NCBI GenBank assembly: GCA_036554605.1
Contig: DATBMY010000205.1
Span: forward strand, 1-24,136
Direction of reading: 5' to 3'
DNA length: 24,136 bases
Source of the DNA: DATBMY01 sp036554605
GTDB taxonomy: Bacteria > Acidobacteriota > Blastocatellia > UBA7656
The position numbers were made by a program, and so were the translations under genes. Positions within the stretch are counted from its first letter, which is position 1; each line of letters begins with the position of its first letter. The notes under the pieces were generated by a model. It searched no databases. It saw only the letters and a list, made by a program, of their open reading frames with translations, and was not told the DNA's origin. Below, piece after piece: positions 8,049-14,504 of this stretch.

Positions 8049-8498
8049 ATGGGTGCCAGGCGTAAGGCTCGGATATGCGCCTTACAAATGCTCTTTCAAT
8101 ACGATTTAGCACGACCGCGCATAGACGAGCTTGTCAGCATATACTGGACTGCGTTCGGAGAGGAGAGCGCCGACGCGCCGCATGACTTTGCCAACGACCT
8201 TGTGCTGGGCACAATCGATCATCTCGAAGAGATTGACGACTGGATAAGACGCAGGGCCGAAAACTGGCGCATCAACCGCATGGCGGTCGTCGACCGTAAT
8301 ATCCTGCGCCTCGCGATTTACGAATTCCTTTACGAGACCGAAACGCCCAGAACCGTCGTGATAAACGAGGCCCTTGAGATCGCCCGGCGGTTCTCGACTT
8401 TTGAGGCGACGCAGTTTATAAACGGAATTCTCGATGCAATCAAGCGCGACCTCGAAACCGGTCAGAGCGCTTCGATAGCGACCACGCGCCAGCAATAG
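8049..8498 (+). CDS. nusB: Transcription antitermination factor NusB
   Basis: The 149-residue all-helical protein is NusB, which with S10 (NusE) binds boxA of rRNA leaders and prevents early termination. Family marks include RRKARICALQMLFQYD at the N-terminus, the helix around DRNILRLAIYEFLY (82-95), PRTVVINEALEIARRFS (100-116) and the C-terminal FINGILDAI (123-131). A CAGGGA precedes the ATG by nine bases. It is cotranscribed with ribH. The last ~13 residues are an unconserved tail. Confidence 0.95.
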   Translation: MGARRKARICALQMLFQYDLARPRIDELVSIYWTAFGEESADAPHDFANDLVLGTIDHLEEIDDWIRRRAENWRINRMAVVDRNILRLAIYEFLYETETPRTVVINEALEIARRFSTFEATQFINGILDAIKRDLETGQSASIATTRQQ

Positions 8499-8606
8499 GT
8501 TGCGCGCGGTTGTTACCCGCGATGCGCGAAGGCCTCCCGCCCCCTCCTCACTCGCTCGTTTGAATGCAGCGTAAATCGTGCGGCCTAGACCGAACCTCCA
8601 GAGATT

Positions 8607-8635
8607 TTCAGTTCATTCGCGCAATTGGGTATAAT
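8607..8635 (+). promoter_or_regulatory. Probable promoter of the che cluster
   Basis: An exact TATAAT (8630-8635) lies 45 bp before the cheA ATG, with TTCAGT (8607-8612) 17 bp upstream as a weak -35. The 181-bp gap after nusB otherwise holds a short GC-rich dyad (CGCGG...CCGCG, around 8506-8524) without a T-run. Confidence 0.5.
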
Positions 8636-8679
8636 CAAGTTTCATCAAGACGGCGTCCGCCGCCATAAGTGAATTTCGT

Positions 8680-10794
8680 ATGATCGAAGACAAGGCGCTT
8701 TTGAGTGAGTATCTCTCCGAGTCGGAAGAACTGCTCGACTCTCTTCTGGCCGACCTCGACTCGCTTGCCGCGACGCAAGCCGACTCTCTCGATATAAATC
8801 AGATCAACCGCATATTCCGAACCGCCCACTCCTTAAAGGGGCTGTCGGGGATGATGGGGCTTGCCGAAGTGCAGGCGCTCGCCCACGAGTTTGAAGACAT
8901 TCTAGACGACCTCAGGCTCGGGCATTTGAGTCTCGAAGAGGGGACAACCGCGGGGCTGCAAGAGGCCGGCGCGGGGCTCGCTGCGCTCTACGGCAGCGCA
9001 GCTCAGGGTAAGGCAAGCGACGAGGATTTTGAGCGGCTCAGGCAATTGCTTGCGACGATAGCGGTTCGCCCGCGCGGCCGCGCGAAAAAGGCCGAGACCG
9101 GGCTCGATTCGCTCTCGCTGTCGCAACGCGAGCGAGGGATGCTGACTGAGTATGAAGAGCATCGAATAGAGGAGAATCTCAATGCAGGCCGCTCTTTTTA
9201 TGGGGTGACGGTCAGGCTGGAAGTCGGCAGCTTCGATACTCAATATCGCGCGCTGACTTCAAAGCTCGCGCCGCTGGGCGAGTTGATAACAACGCTGCCC
9301 GAGACGGCGGCCGAGCCGACGATAGTCGCCCTCAAGCTGGTGCTTGCCACCCAGGTGAAAGAATCCGAAGTCAAGTCGGCCGTCGAGGGATACGCCGGGC
9401 GGGTCACCCGGCTCGGGCCCTCGACCTGGCGCAGGGCCGGGGCCGCGCTTCGCGTGGTCGGCAGGAAGAAAGAGGGGAAGGATTCCAAATCGAAATCCTC
9501 GGTCTCAAGCGTCCTGCCTCCGGCGTTCGCGCAAGAGTCGCTTCAGCCAATATCGCCAAGCTTGCGGGTCGAGATGTCGCAGATTGACGAGCTTTCGAGC
9601 CTCGCGCATGAGCTTTCAATCGAAATGGAGCGCGTTGTCTCTATGGCCGGAAGCTTTCTTGACGCGGCCGGCCTTGGCGCCCGCGAGCGCTTCGATCTCA
9701 GGTTCAGCGCCCGCCGAATAGAGCGAGAGTTTCTGGAATTAGAAGAGCGGCTCGTCGAGCTACGAATGATCTCGCTGGCGCAGACCTTTACTCGCGCCGC
9801 GCGGCTTGCGGGCCGTCTGGCTCGCGAGCTGGGCAAGTCCGTATCTGTCGAGGTAGCCGGGCGCGAGACCCAGCTCGACAAGGTCATCGTCGACCGCATT
9901 GCCGACTCAATCTATCATGTGCTGAGAAATGCTATCGACCACGGCATCGAGACGACCGAAGAGAGAAGGCTTCTGGGTAAGAGCGGGCGCGGCAAGATCA
10001 GGATCGAAGGGAGCCTCGAAGGCACGCGGGCCATTATCGCGATAACCGATGACGGGCGCGGGATCGACACCGAGGCCGTGCGGCGGCGCGCCGAGAAGGC
10101 AGGCATTATCGCCGGCGACCAGCAGTTGAGCGAGGAAGAAGCTCTCAGGCTTATACTGCGCCCGGGGTTTTCGACGGCCGATCGTGTCTCGGCCGTATCG
10201 GGCCGCGGCGTGGGGCTCGACGCGGTCGAGCGGACTCTTCACGAGCTCGGGGGAGAAGTCCGCATCTTTTCCGAGAAAGGGAAAGAGACGCGATTCGAGC
10301 TTGCCGTGCCGACGACGCTGGTGATGGTATCGGCCTTCATCGTGCGGGCAAGCGATTGGCGTTACGCGATCAACGTCGGCCAGATAATCGAGCTTCTCTA
10401 TATCAAGCCCGACGAGATACTGGGTCGCGACGGGAAGCGAAGCATTCAATGGCGCGGCTCGACGATACCGCTCGTTGAGCTGAAGTACTTGCTCGGGCTT
10501 GGAGGGGCGCGGGTCCTGTCGACCGCGTCGGGACAGTTCCGGATGCAGGATTATTTGCAGACAGTGCTCGACCCTCTGCCGCGCATCCCGGTATTCATCA
10601 CGCGGGCTATTGACCGACATGTAGCGATTGCCGTGGAGGGCTTCGAGGAGCAACGCGAGATCATAGTAAAATCGCTCGGATCGCTCGCTCGCAGGATCAA
10701 GGGTGTTGTTGGCGCGGTCGATCTTGAGGGCGGGGATGTTGCGCTGGTGCTAGACCTGTCCAGCCTGCTCATGCTCAGGAGCATGAGGCTTTGA
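8680..10794 (+). CDS. cheA: CheA-type hybridless chemosensory histidine kinase
   Basis: The 704-residue kinase has the CheA domain order. The Hpt domain spans 1-110 with phosphorylatable His50 in RTAHSLKGLSG. A separate alpha/beta domain (about 168-250) sits where the P2 CheY-binding domain would be. Dimerisation helices follow at about 300-390, then the ATPase with N box HVLRNAIDHG (413-422), G1 DDGRGID (457-463), F box RPGFSTA (494-500) and G2 GRGVGLDAV (508-516), and the CheW-like regulatory domain (545-704). There is no C-terminal receiver. By family knowledge it autophosphorylates under receptor control and passes phosphate to a CheY or CheB. It heads a tight cluster with cheW, cheR and cheB, but no cheY or receptor gene is in the window. 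The ribosome site is weak. Confidence 0.95.
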   Translation: MIEDKALLSEYLSESEELLDSLLADLDSLAATQADSLDINQINRIFRTAHSLKGLSGMMGLAEVQALAHEFEDILDDLRLGHLSLEEGTTAGLQEAGAGLAALYGSAAQGKASDEDFERLRQLLATIAVRPRGRAKKAETGLDSLSLSQRERGMLTEYEEHRIEENLNAGRSFYGVTVRLEVGSFDTQYRALTSKLAPLGELITTLPETAAEPTIVALKLVLATQVKESEVKSAVEGYAGRVTRLGPSTWRRAGAALRVVGRKKEGKDSKSKSSVSSVLPPAFAQESLQPISPSLRVEMSQIDELSSLAHELSIEMERVVSMAGSFLDAAGLGARERFDLRFSARRIEREFLELEERLVELRMISLAQTFTRAARLAGRLARELGKSVSVEVAGRETQLDKVIVDRIADSIYHVLRNAIDHGIETTEERRLLGKSGRGKIRIEGSLEGTRAIIAITDDGRGIDTEAVRRRAEKAGIIAGDQQLSEEEALRLILRPGFSTADRVSAVSGRGVGLDAVERTLHELGGEVRIFSEKGKETRFELAVPTTLVMVSAFIVRASDWRYAINVGQIIELLYIKPDEILGRDGKRSIQWRGSTIPLVELKYLLGLGGARVLSTASGQFRMQDYLQTVLDPLPRIPVFITRAIDRHVAIAVEGFEEQREIIVKSLGSLARRIKGVVGAVDLEGGDVALVLDLSSLLMLRSMRL

Positions 10795-10803
10795 AGCATA
10801 AGA

Positions 10804-11310
10804 ATGGCGATACGAAAAAGTAGTAAGAAAAAAGAGGAAGCGCCGGTCGCCGGCCTTCCGTCCGAGCTTGCTTCGCCCGAAGCTCGCCAGGAAACGGCAG
10901 GGGCTATATCGCTGCTATTATTTGAGACGAACCGGAAGTGGTTTGCAATCGGGGTCGAGTATACGGAGGGCGTGGTCGCTTGTCCGGGCATATCGCCGCT
11001 TCCGAGTTCCCCTGACGGGATCATTGGAGTAGCGAGCGTTCGCGGCCGGATGACGCTTGTAATGAACCTCGGAGGGGCAGCAGCCCAGCAAGGGCTCAAG
11101 CGGAGGTTGATTCTGCTCAGAGGCGAAGCGCAGTTGGGGCTGCTGGCGGACCGGGTCGAGGGAATAATGGCCGCAAAGCCGAGCAGGCTGGTAAAGCCAA
11201 AGGCGGGCGAGCACCGGCTCGAAGACTTGAAATGGCCTGTCAGAGCCATCTTCAAGGGCGAGCAGGGCAAGGTGCCGGTCATTGACGTCGAGCGATTGGC
11301 GGAGATTTAA
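10804..11310 (+). CDS. cheW: CheW-type chemosensory coupling protein
   Basis: The 168-residue protein starts nine bases after cheA ends. After a Lys/Glu-rich N-terminal ~30 residues it is a CheW fold: LLLFETNRKWFAIGVEYTEG at about residue 38, ISPLPSSPDGIIGVASVRG (the conserved P.sp..i.Gv...RG segment), LGLLADRVEGI, and a C-terminal IDVERL. It would bridge the CheA P5 domain to receptors. The sequence after the conserved RG reads MTLVMNLG rather than the usual ip.idL, a moderate divergence. The gene-end spacing of 15 bp to cheR supports one operon. Confidence 0.88.
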   Translation: MAIRKSSKKKEEAPVAGLPSELASPEARQETAGAISLLLFETNRKWFAIGVEYTEGVVACPGISPLPSSPDGIIGVASVRGRMTLVMNLGGAAAQQGLKRRLILLRGEAQLGLLADRVEGIMAAKPSRLVKPKAGEHRLEDLKWPVRAIFKGEQGKVPVIDVERLAEI

Positions 11311-11325
11311 GCGATCAGAGTCGAG

Positions 11326-12186
11326 ATGGGAAACGCTAAGAGATCAGGTTCAAAGACACAGGAGCCATTGCTGGACGAGGCGACGTTTCAGAAGCTGAGG
11401 AAACGTATCACGACCGCATCGGGCATCTATATCGTTGCCGATCAGAATGCGCGTTTCCTGATCGAGAGACGGCTGGCGCCAAGATTGCGTTTGCGCGGGC
11501 ATACTTCGTTCGCCGATTACGAGGAAACGCTCGATGAGCAAGAACTTGAAGCGCTTCTCGACGTGATCGCGGTGCACGAGACATATTTTTTCAGAGAAGA
11601 GCGACAACTCAAAGCTTTTACCGGCGAGATACTGCCCGAGCTTGAGAGCAAGGCCGAACGATTGTCGATATGGAGCGCGGGCTGTTCGAGCGGAGAAGAG
11701 GCCTATACAATAGCGATGCTGCTTGCCGAGCAGGGCCTGCTAAAAAACGGGCAGGTCAGCATAACCGCAAGCGACCTCAGCCAGCGCGTCATCGAATCGG
11801 CCATAAGGGGCGTGTATGGGCAATCGAGCTTTCGCACGACTGATCAATACTACAAGGATAAATACTTTTCGCGCGAGGGCGCGACAACCTGGCGGGTTTG
11901 CGATGACCTTTGCAAATCGCTCAGGTTCGTACAGCAGAACCTTATAAAGCTCGCCGCGAGCCTGGGCGATGGCCGCCCGGGACCCGGAGAGATATTCGAC
12001 GTGATCTTTTGCCGCAACGTCTTGATGTATTTCGATGACGCGGCGGTTAAAAAGACGCTCATGATGTTCCATTCGCTACTGAAGGAGGGCGGTTACCTGC
12101 TGCTTGGACATGCCGAATCGCTCTTGCCGCATGGCCTTGGTCTGCGCACCGTGCAGATGGGCCGGGAGCTTGCATATAAGAAATAG
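11326..12186 (+). CDS. cheR: CheR-type receptor glutamate methyltransferase
   Basis: The 286-residue SAM-dependent methyltransferase shows the CheR layout: an N-terminal helical domain (about 15-85), VHETYFFRE (83-91; usually TNETYFFR), SAM motif WSAGCSSGEEAYTIA (116-130), an acidic beta 2 ending in ITASDLS, and FDVIFCRNVLMYFD followed by LLKEGGYLLLGHAESL. By family knowledge it methylates receptor glutamates during adaptation, opposing CheB. The positions for SAM binding appear intact. The gene is followed by a 120-bp repeat-bearing gap before cheB. Confidence 0.95.
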   Translation: MGNAKRSGSKTQEPLLDEATFQKLRKRITTASGIYIVADQNARFLIERRLAPRLRLRGHTSFADYEETLDEQELEALLDVIAVHETYFFREERQLKAFTGEILPELESKAERLSIWSAGCSSGEEAYTIAMLLAEQGLLKNGQVSITASDLSQRVIESAIRGVYGQSSFRTTDQYYKDKYFSREGATTWRVCDDLCKSLRFVQQNLIKLAASLGDGRPGPGEIFDVIFCRNVLMYFDDAAVKKTLMMFHSLLKEGGYLLLGHAESLLPHGLGLRTVQMGRELAYKK

Positions 12187-12290
12187 GGGTCGGGGGCCGG
12201 AGGCCGGGGGGCAGGGTTTCTGGATTTTAGAATTTGCGATTCAAAACTTCAGTTGACAATAATCACTGACCCCTGGCCACTGGCCACTGG
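12187..12290. repeat. G-rich/AT-rich/C-rich intergenic repeat element, copy 1
   Basis: The cheR-cheB gap has a G-rich left arm (12187-12217), an AT-rich centre and a C-rich right arm (12261-12290, beginning AATCACTGACCCCTGGCC). The right arm carries near-tandem GGCCACT units. GGCCGGGGGGCAG on the left is an imperfect complement of CTGACCCCTGGCC on the right. Layout and right-arm sequence match the element at 14390-14492. Confidence 0.6.
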
Positions 12291-12307
12291 CAACCGTGGG
12301 AGTTGAT

Positions 12308-13348
12308 GTGAATCGCCTGTTAATAGTTGACGATTCTCCTTACTACAGGATGAGGTTTTCCAGGATATTCTCGCGCTCGGGACACCTGAAGGTTGTAGGC
12401 GTGGCCGACGATGGCGATGTCGCGATAAAAATGATAGTCGAGACCCTGCCGGACGTTGTGCTGCTCGACCTGTTGATGCCCCGTATAGACGGGTTCGGCG
12501 TGCTGCGCTGGGCAATGGAAAACAGGCCACTCCCGATTATTGTTTGCAGCTCGTTCAGCGACCGCGAGCGCGTCTTTAAAGCGCTTGAACTGGGCGCGGT
12601 CGATTTCTTGTTAAAGCCCACTCCGAGGACCGGGCAATATGCCTCGCGTCTTGAAGAGCAGATTATCCAGCGTGTAGAAGAAGCGGCCAACGCCCGCATG
12701 ATCTCGCGCCCGGTCGTCAGTCCCGGCACAAAGGCCGCCGTGCTTGCGGCCGAGAGTGAAGCCCGCGGCGCGGACGTCGAGGTTATATGCATAGCCGCAT
12801 CCACGGGCGGGCCGACTGCCATACAGCGGCTCGTATCTGAATTGCCCTATGATTTGAGAGTGCCCATAATAGTGGTCCAGCACATGCCTGCCGGGTTCAC
12901 CGCGCCCTTTGCCGAGCGGCTCAATTCATTGACGCACTACACTGTACAGGAGGGCCGCGACGGCCAGCCTATCCGGCGAAGCCATATTTACATCGCGCCT
13001 GCCGGGTCGCAGACATCGATCAAACAGGAAGGCGGCGGGTCGGTTCTTTCCATACAGCGCAAAGGTGCTAGGGAGACGCATTCGCCGTCCGCCGACCATC
13101 TGTTCGAATCGGCCGCCGTCGTTTATGGCTCACGCACGCTTGCCGTCGTGCTCACCGGTATGGGGGAAGACGGCGCGTGTGGGGCAGCTGCTGTTCGTGA
13201 GGTAGGCGGGCACGTAATTGTCGAATCGAACGAGTCAGCGATAGTCTTCGGAATGCCAAGGGCCGTGCTCGAGCGCGGGTGCGCAAGCGTCGTGCTGCCG
13301 CTTTCTTCTATGCCCAGCGTTTTGCTTGCCTATGCGCTCAAAGAATAG
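12308..13348 (+). CDS. cheB: CheB-type receptor methylesterase/deamidase with receiver domain
   Basis: The start chosen is GTG 12308 because GGGAG lies five bases upstream; an in-frame GTG at 12296 would add four residues and lacks an SD. The 346-residue product has a complete receiver (acidic pair Asp8/Asp9, phosphoacceptor Asp54 in LLDLLMPRIDG, Lys103 in LLKPTP). It is joined by a linker to the methylesterase domain with Ser165 in AASTGGPT, His192 in VQHMPAG and Asp288 in LTGMGEDG, all catalytic residues present. By family knowledge, phosphorylation by CheA activates removal of receptor methyl groups. It completes a CheA-W-R-B set. The start lies directly beyond an intergenic repeat, whose end supplies part of the upstream sequence. 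Confidence 0.95.
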   Translation: MNRLLIVDDSPYYRMRFSRIFSRSGHLKVVGVADDGDVAIKMIVETLPDVVLLDLLMPRIDGFGVLRWAMENRPLPIIVCSSFSDRERVFKALELGAVDFLLKPTPRTGQYASRLEEQIIQRVEEAANARMISRPVVSPGTKAAVLAAESEARGADVEVICIAASTGGPTAIQRLVSELPYDLRVPIIVVQHMPAGFTAPFAERLNSLTHYTVQEGRDGQPIRRSHIYIAPAGSQTSIKQEGGGSVLSIQRKGARETHSPSADHLFESAAVVYGSRTLAVVLTGMGEDGACGAAAVREVGGHVIVESNESAIVFGMPRAVLERGCASVVLPLSSMPSVLLAYALKE

Positions 13349-13361
13349 GGGGCGACCTCAA

Positions 13362-13367
13362 TATAAT
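13362..13367 (+). promoter_or_regulatory. Possible -10 box upstream of the zinc-ribbon gene
   Basis: An exact TATAAT lies in the 78-bp gap after cheB, 59 bp before the next ATG. No acceptable -35 stands at 16-18 bp, and there is no TGn extension, so this is a weak call. Confidence 0.3.
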
Positions 13368-13426
13368 TAGATTAACGATCTAGGGTTGAAGTTTAATGAT
13401 CCGGTAATTAGACTAGGAAAACAGTT

Positions 13427-14380
13427 ATGAGCGGAATGAAATTTCGTCGGACGTGTACGGTTTGCAACGCGACCTTTTTCTCTCCAGATCGCAAAGCGGC
13501 CTATTGTTTAAAGTGCATGAAGAAGCGCGTGGTCAAGCACGTGCCGCAGGAGGCGAAGGCCCCGGCGGTAGCGACGCGGGTCGCGCCGCGCCCCGTCCCG
13601 AACTCCGGGCCCGTGGTCGTTCGCAAGCAATCGCCTCCGCGCGCGGCAAAGGCCGGCATGCTAACCCCGGAGCTTCGACAGCGCATAATCGAGACATTCG
13701 AGTCGGAATATAAGAACAGGCCGCTTCAGACGAAAGAGATGCATTCGCAGATTGCAAACAAGCTCTGGGTGAAGCGGCAGCTGGTGGCCGACGTGATCCG
13801 CGACCTTGTGACTACGAACGCGGTCATGACCGAAGAGATGAAGGCCCGCGCGATCGAGATGTATAAGCGGTTCGTGGAGACAGGTCATCGGCCCGAGGGA
13901 GGGCGCCGGCGGGCTATAAGCGCGGCCCTCGGAGTTCCCTACAAGCAGGTGATGAAACTTATCAGGGAATGGTCACTTGCCGAATACGAGCAGTCGCCGA
14001 CGCCGACGCCGACGCGCCAGCAACTCTTCGAGATAGAAAAGGTCTATTGGAATGAGCTAGAGGCGAAGCGGTACAGGCTTACCGAACTGCCGGACAAGAT
14101 AGCCGAGCAACTGGGGTATGTCACGCGGTGGCAGGTGCTCAGATGGCTCGACGTGCTTCATGACGACGAGCGGTCTTTCGCGAACGTGCCCGATCCGGCG
14201 CCTGAAATTCAGGATCAGATACTTAATCAGTACCGGGAATATCTCGGTTCAGATATACCGCCCGAGCACGGGCTGCACTACAGCATAGCGGGGCAGATAG
14301 CCAAGGTCAGCCCGCGGCAGGTGCATAAGGTTCTCCAGGGCTACAGGCACCGTATGCGCGCCGAATACCCACTTCTATAG
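13427..14380 (+). CDS. Zinc-ribbon protein with four helix-turn-helix-like repeats (unrecognised family)
   Basis: I do not recognise this 317-residue protein as a named family. Residues 8-31 form a treble-clef or zinc-ribbon-like knuckle, C10-x2-C13 and C27-x2-C30. A Pro/Ala/Val/Arg-rich, basic linker runs 35-77. Four ~52-residue helical units follow, at about 78-128, 133-183, 195-245 and 256-308. Each has an Ile/Tyr helix, then an IA..L or IS..L helix, a short turn, and a third helix with QLV, KQV, WQV or RQV, as in a helix-turn-helix. This suggests a DNA- or RNA-binding protein, which is inference. The ATG is preceded by AGGAAAA nine bases away. It follows cheB on the same strand and could be expressed with the chemosensory set. 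No signal peptide or membrane segment is seen. Confidence 0.75.
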   Translation: MSGMKFRRTCTVCNATFFSPDRKAAYCLKCMKKRVVKHVPQEAKAPAVATRVAPRPVPNSGPVVVRKQSPPRAAKAGMLTPELRQRIIETFESEYKNRPLQTKEMHSQIANKLWVKRQLVADVIRDLVTTNAVMTEEMKARAIEMYKRFVETGHRPEGGRRRAISAALGVPYKQVMKLIREWSLAEYEQSPTPTPTRQQLFEIEKVYWNELEAKRYRLTELPDKIAEQLGYVTRWQVLRWLDVLHDDERSFANVPDPAPEIQDQILNQYREYLGSDIPPEHGLHYSIAGQIAKVSPRQVHKVLQGYRHRMRAEYPLL

Positions 14381-14389
14381 CAGGGGGCG

Positions 14390-14492
14390 GGGGTCAGGAG
14401 CCGGGGGTCAGAGTAACTGGTATATCAATTATGCTATTTCAGATTCTGAATTCTATTATGTTGTCAATCCCTGACCCCCGGCTCCTGACCCC
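14390..14492. repeat. Intergenic inverted-repeat element with perfect 22-bp arms, copy 2
   Basis: The left arm (14390-14411, GGGGTCAGGAGCCGGGGG then TCAG) is the exact reverse complement of the right arm (14471-14492). They are separated by 59 bp of AT-rich sequence. Beyond the right arm come CTGATC-type units (14493-14504) that run straight into the next ATG. A transcript could form a very stable long-looped hairpin. No T-run follows, so it is not a classical terminator. Confidence 0.8.
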
Positions 14493-14504
14493 TGATCCCT
14501 GATC

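Noticed and set aside
8499..8530. Terminator after nusB
   Set aside because: A GC-rich dyad is present but there is no following T-run on either strand.
12254..12259. TTGACA in the cheR-cheB gap as a cheB promoter
   Set aside because: The sequence 17 bp downstream is GCCACT, with no resemblance to a -10 box, and the hexamer belongs to the repeat element.
13386..13414. TTGAAG-17 bp-TAGACT promoter before the zinc-ribbon gene
   Set aside because: The implied transcript would start about 6 nt before the ATG and lose the SD that the gene has.
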